A model generated the notes under the pieces. It was not told where the DNA came from. It worked only from the letters and a program-made list of their open reading frames with translations, and did not search any database. A stretch of 64,000 nt of DNA from Mycolicibacterium sp. CBMA 226 (GTDB taxonomy: Bacteria; Actinomycetota; Actinomycetes; Mycobacteriales; Mycobacteriaceae), in assembly GCF_009729075.1 (NCBI RefSeq), contig NZ_VTGY01000003.1, forward strand, positions 124,001-188,000, written 5' to 3'. The position numbers and the translations under genes are program-made. The first letter of the stretch is position 1, and every line of letters begins with the position of its first letter. Positions 34,223 to 43,237 of this stretch are shown here, one piece after another.

Positions 34223-34752
34223 TGTCCAGCGACCTCCGGGGCAATGAAAACTCCCAACAAGGGTGGGACTGGGCCGCGCGCCACGAGACCCGGATCGAGC
34301 GACTGGACCGGAACTGGTCGAGCCTGCTGCAGGAACTGCGCGTCGTACAAACCGGCGTGCAGTTGCTCACCGGATTTCTGCTGACCTTGCCGTTCCAGCA
34401 ACGGTTCACCGAACTCGACGCGCACAGTCGCGCCGTCTACCTGGGGACGGTGGCCCTATCGGTCATGTCGACCATCCTGCTCATCGCGCCAGTTGGCATG
34501 CACCGCATCCTGTTTCGGCGACGGCGGCTGACGTTACTGGTCACCGCCGCACACTGGTGCGCCTACGTGGGTCTGCTTCTGCTGGGCACTGCACTGGCCG
34601 GTGTCACCGACCTGATCTTCGGCAGCGTCATCGGCCGCACGATCGGTTGGGCGGCCGGCGCCATCGCCCTCATCGGATTCACCACGTTCTGGGTCGTGAT
34701 CCCGTTGGCCATGCTGCAGTCGAACCGCACCGATAGCGCTCGCCCACAATGA
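34222..34752 (+). CDS. DUF6328 family membrane protein
   Basis: A 176-residue protein with a soluble N-terminal helix (HETRIERLDRNWSSLLQELRVVQTGVQLL) and four membrane segments: LTGFLLTLPF, AVYLGTVALSVMSTILLIAP, LTLLVTAAHWCAYVGLLLLGTALAGV and TIGWAAGAIALIGFTTFWVVIPLAM. The order, and FLLTLPFQQRF with HRxLFRRRR, match the actinobacterial DUF6328 family; function unknown. Last gene of its operon; a strong hairpin follows 14 bases after the stop. Confidence 0.82.
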   Translation: MSSDLRGNENSQQGWDWAARHETRIERLDRNWSSLLQELRVVQTGVQLLTGFLLTLPFQQRFTELDAHSRAVYLGTVALSVMSTILLIAPVGMHRILFRRRRLTLLVTAAHWCAYVGLLLLGTALAGVTDLIFGSVIGRTIGWAAGAIALIGFTTFWVVIPLAMLQSNRTDSARPQ

Positions 34753-34766
34753 ATTTCGCGCCAAAC

Positions 34767-34801
34767 GGCCCGATCTCCCCACGGTAGAAGGAGATCGGGC
34801 C
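34767..34801. terminator. Bidirectional terminator between DUF6328 and CsbD genes
   Basis: GGCCCGATCTCC (34767-34778) pairs exactly with GGAGATCGGGCC (34790-34801), 11-base loop. It sits between two convergent genes and can end both. Confidence 0.75.
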
Positions 34802-34815
34802 GTCCAGATATTCGG

Positions 34816-35052
34816 TTACTGATTCTGCTGCTGTCGCTTCTCCGCGGCCTTCGCGCCGGCGCGGGCCGACTCGGCTTCCGCCTCCCGCTTGGCCGCGTCA
34901 CGCTGGGCTTCGGCCTTGTCCTGCTGGGCCTGTCCCTCGCGGACCATGTCATCCCGGCCTGTGACGCTGCCGGCAGCTTCCTTCAGCTTGCCCTTGACAC
35001 CCTCGACGGTGCCCTTGATGCCCTCTTCAGGACCGCTCTTGTGCTCGCCCAC
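34816..35052 (-). CDS. CsbD-like general stress protein
   Basis: Hydrophilic 78-residue protein with the CsbD signature GIKGTVEGVKGKLKEAAGSVTGRDDMVREG near the N-terminus, then an Ala/Glu/Lys/Gln-rich helical tail ending KRQQQNQ. CsbD proteins are SigB/SigF-controlled stress proteins of unknown mechanism in many bacteria; this fits the island. The start is GTG 35052 behind AAAGGAGAAA. It lies 48 bases downstream of the 76-residue protein gene and probably shares its promoter at 35385-35410. Confidence 0.88.
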   Translation of the reverse strand: MGEHKSGPEEGIKGTVEGVKGKLKEAAGSVTGRDDMVREGQAQQDKAEAQRDAAKREAEAESARAGAKAAEKRQQQNQ

Positions 35053-35100
35053 TGTGTTTCTCCTTTTGTGTTGTGGTGTTGGCGGTGTGATCGATGTCCG

Positions 35101-35331
35101 TCACACCACACGCTTGGCCAGCAGGGCCTTTCCTTGCTCAGCGCCCTTGCGGCTTTCCTTCTGCGCCCGCTTGAACAGGTCGACGAGTTCGGTGTCGCCC
35201 TGGCGCTCAGCGTCGGCGCAATAGCGCTCCATGCGAAGCGCGTTGCTGAGACAGCTCTCCACGAACCAGATCAGGTTGTAGTCCTTGTCGGGAGTTCCGG
35301 TGAAGACGCCGGTGTCGAGATGCGTGGTCAT
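35101..35331 (-). CDS. Hypothetical protein, 76 residues
   Basis: Small soluble, largely helical protein (MTTHLDTGVFTGTPDKDYN..., ELVDLFKRAQKESRKGAEQGKALLAKRVV). The phrase DKDYNLIWFVESCLSNALRMERYCADAERQGD has a helical, Cys-containing pattern that I recall in conserved mycobacterial stress proteins, without a function. ATG 35331 is chosen because GGAGGA lies 7 bases before it; a TTG five codons upstream would place the ribosome site inside the gene. First of two genes with CsbD. Confidence 0.72.
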   Translation of the reverse strand: MTTHLDTGVFTGTPDKDYNLIWFVESCLSNALRMERYCADAERQGDTELVDLFKRAQKESRKGAEQGKALLAKRVV

Positions 35332-35384
35332 ACGCCATTCCTCCAAACATGACTAATTCCGTTGAACAATCCGGCACTACCGGC

Positions 35385-35410
35385 ATACCTGCTATGCGCC
35401 GATCAGAAAC
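35385..35410 (-). promoter_or_regulatory. SigF-type promoter of 76-residue protein / CsbD unit
   Basis: Minus-strand GGTTT with GTTT at 35410-35407, 16-base spacer, AGGTAT (35390-35385), one mismatch to GGGTAT. Faces away from the promoter at 35426-35451. Confidence 0.65.
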
Positions 35411-35425
35411 CTCCTCTGGCGCAAC

Positions 35426-35451
35426 GTTTCGTCAAATTTTGTCGCGGGTAT
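35426..35451 (+). promoter_or_regulatory. SigF-type promoter of alpha/beta hydrolase
   Basis: Plus-strand GTTT (35426-35429), 16-base spacer, GGGTAT (35446-35451). It is followed by AGGAG and ATG 35476, which decides the start of the hydrolase gene. Confidence 0.8.
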
Positions 35452-35475
35452 CTCGGCGTCACAGGAGTTGGTCAC

Positions 35476-36510
35476 ATGCGAAATACCGGGTACGACCAGG
35501 AAATACGGCGAGGACGCCGCCAGTGTGTTCGCTATCGGCATCGCCGGCGCAGCCCACAGTCTGTGGCGATCGACACCATGTGCCGGGTGTTCGTGAAGAA
35601 CGCCGTACGCATCTGGGCGCTGCAGCCGAATCTGCACTGGCCGTTCACGTCCATCGATCAAGTCGCCGCGCTGGCGCCACTGCCGAGTTCAGCACGGGTT
35701 CAGCGCGTCCACCTGCCCTCCTGCCCGGCCGAACTGATCAGTACAGCTGGGTCGTCCGCCCGCCGCGCCATCCTCTACCTCCACGGCGGCGCCTTTCTCA
35801 CGTGCGGCCTGAACACGCACCGATCCCTCGCGGCCCGCTTGTCCAGCAGCGCTGACGCCGAAGTCCTCAACGTCGGCTACCGCATGTTGCCCGCGCACGG
35901 ACTGTCGGCGGCGCTGTCCGACGCGGTCGACGGCCTCCGTTGGCTGCTTCGCCGCGGATATCGCTGGTCCGACATCGTGGTCGCCGGGGATTCCGCAGGC
36001 GGCTACCTGGCGTTGCAAACTGCCGCCGAACTCCTGCGGCAGGGTCACCCGCCCACTGCCGGCGTGGCAGCCATCTCTCCGCTGACGACCCTGAAACCGC
36101 TGGACAAGTCTCCCGGCCGCAACGACCGGTGCGCGATGTTCACGGCCCGCGCAATGACATCGTTCATGCGCTACATTGCCGCGCACGGCGAGAAGAACCC
36201 GTCCGGGCACCGGATCTCGTCGCCCGTCGACGCGGACCTCCGTCGCATGCCGCCGGTCACGATCCACGTCAGCAGCGACGAGTTTCTCCGGCCCGACGCG
36301 GAACTCATGTACGAACGGCTGACCGACGCCGGCGCCCAGTGCGATCTTCATATGTGGGACGGGCAGATTCACGATTTTCCGCTCGCCGCGGCCGTCCTGC
36401 CCGAGGGGCGGCGAGCCATCCGCTACATCGGAGACTTCGTCAAGCAGGTCGCTCCCGCATCCGACGAAAGCCTGGACGCACAGGAATACCCGCCGGCTGC
36501 GTCGCAGTGA
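35476..36510 (+). CDS. Alpha/beta hydrolase, hormone-sensitive-lipase-like esterase
   Basis: Esterase/lipase of 344 residues in the HSL (LipN/NlhH-like) family. Oxyanion-hole motif YLHGGAFLT near 101, nucleophile GDSAGG near 173, and likely catalytic Asp in SSDEFLRPDAEL near 275 and His in DGQIHDFPLA near 303. The N-terminal 60 residues are basic and less conserved. ATG 35476 is supported by AGGAG 8 bases upstream and by a SigF-type promoter; the longer frame from 35362 would cross that promoter. Substrate unknown; it may mobilise lipid during stasis. Confidence 0.85.
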   Translation: MRNTGYDQEIRRGRRQCVRYRHRRRSPQSVAIDTMCRVFVKNAVRIWALQPNLHWPFTSIDQVAALAPLPSSARVQRVHLPSCPAELISTAGSSARRAILYLHGGAFLTCGLNTHRSLAARLSSSADAEVLNVGYRMLPAHGLSAALSDAVDGLRWLLRRGYRWSDIVVAGDSAGGYLALQTAAELLRQGHPPTAGVAAISPLTTLKPLDKSPGRNDRCAMFTARAMTSFMRYIAAHGEKNPSGHRISSPVDADLRRMPPVTIHVSSDEFLRPDAELMYERLTDAGAQCDLHMWDGQIHDFPLAAAVLPEGRRAIRYIGDFVKQVAPASDESLDAQEYPPAASQ

Positions 36511-36531
36511 ATCAGGTGCGCAAACCGCCGC

Positions 36532-36555
36532 GTTTGTTGCCGATCGCGGTGGGTA
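36532..36555 (+). promoter_or_regulatory. SigF-type promoter of katE-type catalase
   Basis: GTTT (36532-36535), 15-base spacer, GGGTA (36551-36555). The GTG start at 36566 follows after 10 bases. Confidence 0.8.
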
Positions 36556-36565
36556 CCCAACCCCG

Positions 36566-38674
36566 GTGAACGAAACACCGAATCCGAAGCACGAGCAGCT
36601 CGACGGAGCGCGGGTCGACAACAACGCCGGGTATCTGACCACCCAACAGGGCGTGCGAATTCCTCATAACGACGACGCCCTCACCGCCGGTGAGCGCGGT
36701 CCGACTCTGCTGGAAGATTTCCACGCCCGCGAGAAGATCACGCACTTCGATCACGAACGCATTCCCGAGCGGGTCGTGCACGCGCGCGGCGCCGGCGCCT
36801 ACGGATACTTCGAGCCCTACGACGATTCACTGGCCGACTTCACCACCGCGAAGTTCCTGATCACGCCGGGCCAACGTACACCGGTGTTCGTCCGCTTCTC
36901 CACCGTCGCGGGGTCTCGCGGGTCCGCCGACACGGTCCGCGACGTGCGCGGCTTCGCCACCAAGTTCTATACCGAACAAGGCAACTACGACCTCGTCGGC
37001 AACAACTTCCCCGTCTTCTTCATCCAGGACGGCATCAAATTCCCCGACTTCGTCCATGCGGTAAAGCCGGAGCCGCACAACGAGATTCCGCAAGCCGCAT
37101 CCGCGCACAACACCCTTTGGGACTTTGTGTCGCTGCAGCCGGAAACGCTTCACGCGATCATGTGGCTGATGTCCGACCGGGCCCTCCCCCGCAGTTACCG
37201 GATGATGGAAGGCTTCGGTGTTCACACCTTCCGTCTGGTGAACGCCAATGGCGACGGCGTGTTCGTGAAGTTCCACTGGAAGCCCAAACTCGGTGTGCAT
37301 TCCCTACTTTGGGAGGAATGCCAGCAGATCGCCGGTAAAGATCCGGACTTCAACCGCCGCGACCTGTGGGAAACCATCGCTGCCGGCCAGTTCCCCGAAT
37401 GGGAGCTGGGCGTTCAGCTGATCCCCGAGTCCGACGAGTTCGCTTTCCCGTTCGACCTGCTCGACTCGACCAAACTCGTTCCAGAGGAACGTGTTCCGGT
37501 AATTCCCGTCGGCCGGATGGTACTCGACCGTAACCCCGACAACTTCTTCGCCGAGACCGAGCAGGTCGCCTTCCACACCGCGAATCTGGTGCCGGGTATC
37601 GACTTCACCAACGATCCGCTGCTGCAGTTCCGCAACTTCTCGTACCTCGACACCCAGCTGATCCGGCTCGGCGGGCCGAATTTCGCGCAACTGCCGGTCA
37701 ACCGGCCCGTCGCGGAAGTCACCAACAATCAGCGCGACGGGTACGGTCAGCACACCATCCCGCAGGGGGCCACGAGTTACCTCAAGAACAACCTCGGCGG
37801 TGGCTGTCCCGCGCTGGCCGACCAGGACGCCTTCCGGCACTACACCGAACGCATCGACGGTCACAAGATCCGCAGCCGCGCCGAGAGTTTCAAGGACTAC
37901 TACAGCCAGCCGCGGATGTTCTGGCTCAGCATGGCCGCGGTCGAACAGGACCACATCGTCGCCGCGTTCGCCTTCGAACTCGGCAAGGTCGGACCGGAGA
38001 CCGGAATCCGGCCGCGAGTCATCGCCCAGCTCAACATGATCGACCACGAACTGGCCGAGCGGGTCGCCGCCAAGCTCGGGTTGCTGGCACCCGATGAGGT
38101 CGCCGTCCCCGACCGGGTGACCCCGTCACCGGCACTGTCGCAGCTGAATACCGCGACCAACTCCATCGTGAGCCGGCGGATCGCCGTCCTGGCCGCCGAC
38201 GGAGTGGACCTGCGGGGCACCGAGCGCACCGCCGCGGCGTTGAGGGAACTCGGCGCGCGGGTTGACGTCGTCAGCCTCATCGGCGGCGGCACCCTCACGA
38301 CCGACACCGGTCAGGAACTCACGGTGGATCTCGGCCTCAACACCACTTCGTCGTCGCTCTACGATGCCGTGCTGATTCCGGGAGCGCTGGACTCCGTTGA
38401 GCAACTCACACAAGACGGTTCGGCGATCCATTTCGTCGGCGAGGCCTACAAGCACCGCAAGCCGATCGCTGCGTTCGGTGCGGGCGTCGGCCTGTTGCGC
38501 GCCGCGGGAATCAATCCCGAAACTGCCGGACTGACCGAAACACGTACGGACAGAGGCGTTGTCACGACGACGTCACACGGCGGAGCGCTCGACGAGCTGT
38601 TCATCGAGGCCTTCATCGACACGATCCAGCGGCACCGCACGTGGAACCGGGAGACCGAGGCGGTGCCGGCCTGA
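36566..38674 (+). CDS. katE: Large-subunit monofunctional catalase (HPII/KatE type)
   Basis: Haem catalase of 702 residues that disproportionates H2O2. N-terminal half: catalytic His in [14 protein letters not shown] (about 70), [17 protein letters not shown] (about 107), catalytic Asn in [12 protein letters not shown] (about 145). Proximal haem Tyr is in [19 protein letters not shown] (about 360). From about 530 a class-I glutamine-amidotransferase-like (DJ-1-fold) domain follows, starting [16 protein letters not shown], which marks the clade-2 large catalases. Start GTG 36566 with a very short leader from the SigF-type promoter. The next two genes (overlapping acidic protein, then ChaB) are probably in the same operon. 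Confidence 0.95.
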   Translation: MNETPNPKHEQLDGARVDNNAGYLTTQQGVRIPHNDDALTAGERGPTLLEDFHAREKITHFDHERIPERVVHARGAGAYGYFEPYDDSLADFTTAKFLITPGQRTPVFVRFSTVAGSRGSADTVRDVRGFATKFYTEQGNYDLVGNNFPVFFIQDGIKFPDFVHAVKPEPHNEIPQAASAHNTLWDFVSLQPETLHAIMWLMSDRALPRSYRMMEGFGVHTFRLVNANGDGVFVKFHWKPKLGVHSLLWEECQQIAGKDPDFNRRDLWETIAAGQFPEWELGVQLIPESDEFAFPFDLLDSTKLVPEERVPVIPVGRMVLDRNPDNFFAETEQVAFHTANLVPGIDFTNDPLLQFRNFSYLDTQLIRLGGPNFAQLPVNRPVAEVTNNQRDGYGQHTIPQGATSYLKNNLGGGCPALADQDAFRHYTERIDGHKIRSRAESFKDYYSQPRMFWLSMAAVEQDHIVAAFAFELGKVGPETGIRPRVIAQLNMIDHELAERVAAKLGLLAPDEVAVPDRVTPSPALSQLNTATNSIVSRRIAVLAADGVDLRGTERTAAALRELGARVDVVSLIGGGTLTTDTGQELTVDLGLNTTSSSLYDAVLIPGALDSVEQLTQDGSAIHFVGEAYKHRKPIAAFGAGVGLLRAAGINPETAGLTETRTDRGVVTTTSHGGALDELFIEAFIDTIQRHRTWNRETEAVPA

Positions 38675-38964
38675 TGTCCACGCCGCGCCAGCCGCAATCC
38701 GAACCGGACGACGACCACATGCTCTCCCCGAGTGAGTCCACCGACTCCGACGAGTTGCACAACCGCGATGGCGACCAGACCGTCGAACCGCCCGAAAGCT
38801 GGCACGGCGCAGATCAGTTCGGTCTGCTCGAGGATGAAGCCGAACAGGGCGAATCGCTCGACGACAAGCTCGCCGCCGAGGAACCAGACCTCGGCGAAGA
38901 CAAACACGCCGCCGACGACGCCTCGTTCTTCCCGACCGTCGACGACGACTCGGACACCAATTGA
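38674..38964 (+). CDS. Acidic hypothetical protein (DUF5709-like)
   Basis: A 96-residue, highly acidic, probably disordered protein ([20 protein letters not shown]... ending TVDDDSDTN). The segment EQGESLDDKLAAEEPDLGE resembles the conserved core of the actinobacterial DUF5709 family; I make that link with moderate confidence. Function unknown. The catalase TGA and this ATG overlap (TGATG at 38672-38676), so translation is coupled to the catalase. Similar acidic proteins recur beside stress genes in this island. Confidence 0.65.
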   Translation: MSTPRQPQSEPDDDHMLSPSESTDSDELHNRDGDQTVEPPESWHGADQFGLLEDEAEQGESLDDKLAAEEPDLGEDKHAADDASFFPTVDDDSDTN

Positions 38965-38992
38965 TCTGTTTCACACCGTGAGGAGAAGTGCC

Positions 38993-39415
38993 ATGCCGAA
39001 GACAACGAAGCAGGGACAAGCCAAGAAGAGTGAGTTACCCAGCACGCTGCAGAAGTCGAGCGCCAAGGCGCAACGCACTTTCGCGAAGGCGCACGATTCG
39101 GCTGCCGAGGAATACGGCGAAGGTGAACGTGCCCACCGAGTCGCGTACTCAGCGCTCAAGCACAGCTATGAGAAGGTCGGCGACCACTGGGAGGCGAAAG
39201 ACCACAAAGGTCCGTCCGACGAGCGGGCGCGCAGCGGCGGCCCCAACGCCCGCGGCAGGTCCGCCGAGGGCGTCGATACCCAGGCCACCAAGAAACATCT
39301 CATGGACATCGCGCGCCGGCTCGACATCCGCGGCCGCTCGACCATGACCAAAGGCGAGCTGGTGGATGCGATCGAGAAGGCCAACCGCCGGGCGAGCCGT
39401 AAGAGCCGCAGCTAG
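38993..39415 (+). CDS. ChaB family protein with C-terminal Rho-N/SAP-like segment
   Basis: A 140-residue protein. The ChaB domain spans about 14-70 (ELPSTLQKSSAKAQRTFAKAHDSAAEEYG and AHRVAYSALKHSYEKVGDHWEAK pattern), named for a cation-transport regulator but found in many stress loci. The C-terminal 45 residues (TKKHLMDIARRLDIRGRSTMTKGELVDAIEKANRRA) match a Rho N-terminal/SAP-like helix-extension-helix that could bind nucleic acid. ATG 38993 is preceded by GAGGAG. It follows the katE unit by 28 bases. Confidence 0.85.
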   Translation: MPKTTKQGQAKKSELPSTLQKSSAKAQRTFAKAHDSAAEEYGEGERAHRVAYSALKHSYEKVGDHWEAKDHKGPSDERARSGGPNARGRSAEGVDTQATKKHLMDIARRLDIRGRSTMTKGELVDAIEKANRRASRKSRS

Positions 39416-39419
39416 CGAA

Positions 39420-39842
39420 CTACCACTGGCCGAGCTGGCACTGCACGTTGTACGGCGCGGTCTGGTGTGCCGCGGACTGCCCGTCGACCGCGATGTCGCA
39501 CGTCGAATCCGGTGCTGCCTGGCCACCGTGCGTCGTGCTGCTGACAGTGAAGATGGCCCACTGCGGGTCGGCGAGCGTCGTGGTGAACACCCACGGGGCG
39601 TCGGGGCCGACGGTGACGGTCTCGCGCTTCAGGTAGGAGTATGCGTCGACGTTGTAGGCGGCCTTGTTCGCCGGCTGATTGACCAGGTAGAGCAGGTCGA
39701 AGGTGGCCGGGCCGCCTACCGACAGCGTGTACCGAACCTCGTGACCGGCCGGGGCGGCAGACGCCACCGGCGCCACGAGCCCGGCGGCCGCCACTGCTGC
39801 CGCGCCACACACCACTGACAACTTGACTGTCGCTTTACGCAT
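39420..39842 (-). CDS. Secreted protein with MmpS-like C-terminal domain
   Basis: A 140-residue exported protein: basic MRKATVK, hydrophobic SVVCGAAAVAAAGLVAPVA and a likely cleavage after ASA (about 31), then a beta-rich domain ending TCDIAVDGQSAAHQTAPYNVQCQLGQW. The Cys-V-DG...C layout resembles the periplasmic part of MmpS proteins (compare the real MmpS at 48013 with CRITVNGELRDHQASD), but there is no membrane anchor or MmpL partner. A second ATG at 39851 would add three residues. Its end is 5 bases from the ChaB stop (convergent). Confidence 0.72.
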   Translation of the reverse strand: MRKATVKLSVVCGAAAVAAAGLVAPVASAAPAGHEVRYTLSVGGPATFDLLYLVNQPANKAAYNVDAYSYLKRETVTVGPDAPWVFTTTLADPQWAIFTVSSTTHGGQAAPDSTCDIAVDGQSAAHQTAPYNVQCQLGQW

Positions 39843-39894
39843 GCCGGTCATATCGACTGACCGTACCGGACCGTTACACCCTGCATCATGCGTA

Positions 39895-40335
39895 TCACCC
39901 CGCCTGTAGCTCCAGCAGCACCGTCACCGGTCCGTCATTGACCAGTTCGACGTGCATGTGGGCGCCGAACTCCCCGGTCGCAACCTCGGCGCCCAGCGCC
40001 TGCAACGCGGCCGCGAACTCATCGACCAGCGGCTCGGCGACCGGGCCGGGTGCCGCGGCATTCCACGACGGCCGGCGGCCCTTGGCGGTATCGGCGTACA
40101 GAGTGAACTGACTCACCACGAGGATCGGGGCGCCGGCATCGGCGGCGCTGAGCTCACCGTCGAGGATGCGCAGCCGCCACAGTTTGTCGGCCATCTTGCG
40201 CGCCACCGCGGCGTCGTCGGTGTGGGTCAGCCCGACGAGCGCCACCAGGCCCTGAGGGTTCGGATCGATCTCACCGACGGTGCGCCCGTCGACCGTCACC
40301 CGTGCCGACGTCACCCGCTGCACCAATACCCGCAC
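39895..40335 (-). CDS. dtd: D-aminoacyl-tRNA deacylase
   Basis: Cytoplasmic proofreading enzyme of 146 residues that hydrolyses D-aminoacyl- and glycyl-tRNA mischarged products. Family motifs: [17 protein letters not shown] at the N-terminus, catalytic-pocket [17 protein letters not shown] (about 78-94), and the C-terminal cross-subunit motif [11 protein letters not shown] (Gly-cisPro equivalents are GP). Start GTG 40335 gives the usual 145-150 residues; the longer frame to 40605 would run antisense into the catalase-like gene. Confidence 0.93.
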   Translation of the reverse strand: MRVLVQRVTSARVTVDGRTVGEIDPNPQGLVALVGLTHTDDAAVARKMADKLWRLRILDGELSAADAGAPILVVSQFTLYADTAKGRRPSWNAAAPGPVAEPLVDEFAAALQALGAEVATGEFGAHMHVELVNDGPVTVLLELQAG

Positions 40336-40380
40336 GTTCGCAGATGTTGCCACAGCTCTTTTGTGGTAACTGTGGTGGTC

Positions 40381-41442
40381 ATGGTCGGCCCATCCTGGCG
40401 CGGTACTCCCCTGACCCGGCGTTCGATCCTGGTGGGGCTCGGCGCCGTCGGCGCGTTCCTCGTCGTGGACCTCGGGCTGGTCGCGTACACCAGCCGCGCG
40501 GGCACGCTGACCCGTCAGACGTTCCTGGACGGCTTCCAGAAGGTCTTCGGCAATCACCCCGGATTCCGGAAGAACCACGCCAAGGGCGTATCGGTGGTCG
40601 GCCATTTCATGAGCAACGGCAACGCGGCGGCGTTGTCCCGGGCCGCAGTCTTCGGGCCGGGTGAGACCCCTGTCGCCGGGCGGTTCTCCCTGGCCGGCGG
40701 CGACCCGACGGCCGCCGACACCCCCGCCGCGGCGCGCGGGCTCGGCCTGGCCATCGGCTTCCCCGGCACCGGTCAGTGGCGGACCGCGATGCTCAACATC
40801 CCGGTGTTTGTCGACAACTCACCGCAGGGCTTCTACGACCGGCTCCTGGCATCCAAGCCGGTCGCCGATGGCAAGCCCGATCCGAAGGTCATGGCCGAGT
40901 TTCTCAGCCGGCACCCCGAGACCGCGGCGGCCACGGCGCTCGTGAAAAAGAGCCCACCCACACCGGGTTTCGCCGACAGCACGTTCGCGGGCCTGCACAA
41001 GTTCTATCTGGTGAACCACGCCAGAGTCCGCACCCCGGTCCGCTGGACGTTCGTTCCTCAGCAGGCGGCGCTGCCACCGAAATCCGACGATCCCAACGCG
41101 TTGTTCGACGCACTGATTCTGCAGCTGAAAAAGGCTCCGCTGCAGTGGAATCTGCGACTGACGGTCGGGCAGGACGGCGACCCGACCGACCCGACGCTGC
41201 CCTGGCCGGCCAATCGGCAGGTGATCGATGCGGGCGTCCTGACCCTCACCGAAGCCCAGACCGACGCCGCCGGCACCGCCCGCGACATCAACTTCGATCC
41301 GCTGGTCCTGCCCGACGGCATCGAGCCCTCCGACGACCCGCTGCTCAGCGCCCGGTCGGCGGTGTATGCCGGGTCATACCGAGCCCGGACCACCGAGCCG
41401 AATACCGCTCCGGCCGTTCAGGTTCAGGAGGTCAAGCCGTGA
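40381..41442 (+). CDS. SrpA-like catalase-family peroxidase, Tat-exported
   Basis: Catalase-fold haem protein of 353 residues, shorter than true catalases. N-terminus has a twin-arginine-type signal: [23 protein letters not shown]. The catalase core is seen in [17 protein letters not shown] (distal His about 63-70), [29 protein letters not shown] and the proximal region near 280-310. Members (SrpA-type) act as periplasmic peroxidases. The ATG 40381 overlaps nothing upstream but lies 45 bases from the divergent dtd start. Its TGA overlaps the GTG of the cytochrome b561 gene (GTGA 41439-41442), so both are co-translated; the cytochrome may supply electrons. Confidence 0.87.
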   Translation: MVGPSWRGTPLTRRSILVGLGAVGAFLVVDLGLVAYTSRAGTLTRQTFLDGFQKVFGNHPGFRKNHAKGVSVVGHFMSNGNAAALSRAAVFGPGETPVAGRFSLAGGDPTAADTPAAARGLGLAIGFPGTGQWRTAMLNIPVFVDNSPQGFYDRLLASKPVADGKPDPKVMAEFLSRHPETAAATALVKKSPPTPGFADSTFAGLHKFYLVNHARVRTPVRWTFVPQQAALPPKSDDPNALFDALILQLKKAPLQWNLRLTVGQDGDPTDPTLPWPANRQVIDAGVLTLTEAQTDAAGTARDINFDPLVLPDGIEPSDDPLLSARSAVYAGSYRARTTEPNTAPAVQVQEVKP

Positions 41443-41954
41443 CCGACCGCTTCCCCATCCGCTCCCGGGTGTTGCATTGGCTGACGGCAGTGGCGGTTTT
41501 CGCCGCGTTGCTGATCGGCTTCAGCATGACCAACGAGATCGGCTCCCACGGAGCCCTGGTCGCCATCCACATGACGCTGGGCATCAGCATCCTCGTCATC
41601 GTGATCGTCCGGGCGGCAAACAGATTCACCCACAAGCCGCCGAAGTGGCCCGACACGGTGGGCCCGCTGGAGGGCAAGCTGGTCGCCGGCTCCGAGCTGG
41701 CGATGTATGCCATGCTGCTGGCGCAGCCGCTGGTGGGCTGGGCGATGGTGTCGGCGTCGGGCACCCCGGTACGGGCCTTCGGATTGCAGCTACCCGGCCT
41801 CGTCCCCTTCGATGCCAGCCTGTACGGCATTCTGCGCCAGACACATTCGGTGGTGGCCTACCTGCTGGTGGCCGCCATCGCCGCGCACGTCAGCGCCATC
41901 CTGCTGCACACCCTGACGCTGCGCGACGGCATGCTCCGCCGCATGACCCACTGA
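41439..41954 (+). CDS. Cytochrome b561 family membrane protein
   Basis: Di-haem membrane cytochrome of 171 residues with four helices. Haem His candidates: RVLHWLTAVAVF (about 10), VAIHMTLGISILVIVIVR (about 44), RQTHSVVAYLLVAAIAAHVSAILLHTL (about 133, 146 and 153). It resembles bacterial CybB/YodB-type cytochrome b561 that moves electrons from quinol to periplasmic acceptors. Translational overlap with the SrpA-like peroxidase upstream points to a two-component, quinol-driven peroxidase system; this is inference. A GC hairpin follows the stop. Confidence 0.9.
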   Translation: MTDRFPIRSRVLHWLTAVAVFAALLIGFSMTNEIGSHGALVAIHMTLGISILVIVIVRAANRFTHKPPKWPDTVGPLEGKLVAGSELAMYAMLLAQPLVGWAMVSASGTPVRAFGLQLPGLVPFDASLYGILRQTHSVVAYLLVAAIAAHVSAILLHTLTLRDGMLRRMTH

Positions 41955-41956
41955 CG

Positions 41957-41974
41957 CAACCCGCGAGCGGGTTG
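41957..41974. terminator. Hairpin between cytochrome b561 and hisS
   Basis: CAACCCGC-GA-GCGGGTTG, perfect 8-bp arms, followed on the plus strand by TGGCTATT. It lies between two convergent stops, so it probably serves both genes. Confidence 0.5.
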
Positions 41975-41977
41975 TGG

Positions 41978-43237
41978 CTATTGCAGTCTGGCGACGACCT
42001 GGGTCACGATGTCGGCGATGGGCACGTCGACCTGCTCGCCGTTCGACAGATTCTTGACGCCGACGGTCCCGGCCTCGATGTCGCGGTCACCCGCGACCAG
42101 GGCCACCTTGGCACCGGAGCGGTCGGCCGCCTTCATCGCGCCCTTGAGGCCGCGGTCGCCGTAGCACATGTCGGTACGCACACCCGAATAACGCAGGGCC
42201 GCAACGATTTTCGCCAGTTCCAGCTTGGCCGGCGCGCCCAACGGTACGGCGTACACGTCGACGGCCGCAGGAGACGCCACCGTCTTGCCCTCGGCCTTCA
42301 GAGCCAGCACTGTGCGGTCCACACCGAGGCCGAAGCCGATGCCCGACAGGTCCTGACCGCCCAGCTGCTTCATCAAACCGTCGTAGCGGCCGCCGCCACC
42401 GATTCCGGACTGGGCGCCGAGGCCGTCGTGCACGAACTCGAAGGTGGTCTTGGTGTAGTAGTCCAGGCCGCGGACCATGCGCGGATTGATCACGTACGGC
42501 ACGCCCAGCGCGTCCAGGTGCGCCAGCACAGTGTCGAAGTGTTCCTTCGCCGCCTCCGACAGGTGATCGAGCATCACCGGGGCGTCGACGGTCATCTCCC
42601 TGACGTGCGGTCGCTTGTCATCGAGCACGCGCAGCGGGTTGATCTCCGCGCGACGCCGGGTGTCCTCGTCGAGATCGAGCTTGAACAGGAAGTCCTGCAA
42701 CAGCTTCCGGTACTGCGGGCGGCAGGTGTCGTCACCCAGCGAGGTGATCTCCAGGCGGAAACCGTCGAGCCCGAGCGAGCGGAAGCCGGCGTCGGCCACC
42801 GCGATCACCTCGGCGTCCAGTGCCGGGTCGTCGATGCCGATGGCCTCCACACCCACCTGCTGCAGCTGACGGTAGCGGCCCGCCTGCGGCCGCTCGTAGC
42901 GGAAGAACGGACCCGAGTAGCGCAGCTTGGCCGGCAGCGCGCCGCGGTCCAGGCCGTGCTCGATGACGGCCCTCATCACACCGGCTGTGCCCTCCGGCCG
43001 CAGCGTGACGGAACGGTCACCGCGGTCGGCGAAGGTGTACATCTCCTTGGACACCACATCGGTGGACTCGCCCACACCGCGGGCGAACAGTGCGGTGTCC
43101 TCGAAAACCGGCAGTTCGATGTGGCCGTACCCGGCCAGTCGCGCGACGTTCAGCAGTCCGTCGCGCACCGCGACGAATTCCGCCGAGTCCGGGGGCAGGT
43201 AGTCCGGGACGCCCTTGGGCGCCTGAAAATCGCTCAA
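41978..43237 (-). CDS. hisS: Histidine--tRNA ligase
   Basis: Class II aminoacyl-tRNA synthetase of 419 residues charging tRNA-His. It begins [13 protein letters not shown]; motif 2 [20 protein letters not shown] lies at about 112-131; histidine-specific motifs are [13 protein letters not shown] (about 256) and [15 protein letters not shown] (about 281), with the class II motif 3 [11 protein letters not shown] (about 302). The C-terminal anticodon-binding domain is complete. It matches Rv2580c in the backbone, with the MBL hydrolase upstream sharing a 4-base overlap, so the two form an operon. Confidence 0.97.
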   Translation of the reverse strand: MSDFQAPKGVPDYLPPDSAEFVAVRDGLLNVARLAGYGHIELPVFEDTALFARGVGESTDVVSKEMYTFADRGDRSVTLRPEGTAGVMRAVIEHGLDRGALPAKLRYSGPFFRYERPQAGRYRQLQQVGVEAIGIDDPALDAEVIAVADAGFRSLGLDGFRLEITSLGDDTCRPQYRKLLQDFLFKLDLDEDTRRRAEINPLRVLDDKRPHVREMTVDAPVMLDHLSEAAKEHFDTVLAHLDALGVPYVINPRMVRGLDYYTKTTFEFVHDGLGAQSGIGGGGRYDGLMKQLGGQDLSGIGFGLGVDRTVLALKAEGKTVASPAAVDVYAVPLGAPAKLELAKIVAALRYSGVRTDMCYGDRGLKGAMKAADRSGAKVALVAGDRDIEAGTVGVKNLSNGEQVDVPIADIVTQVVARLQ

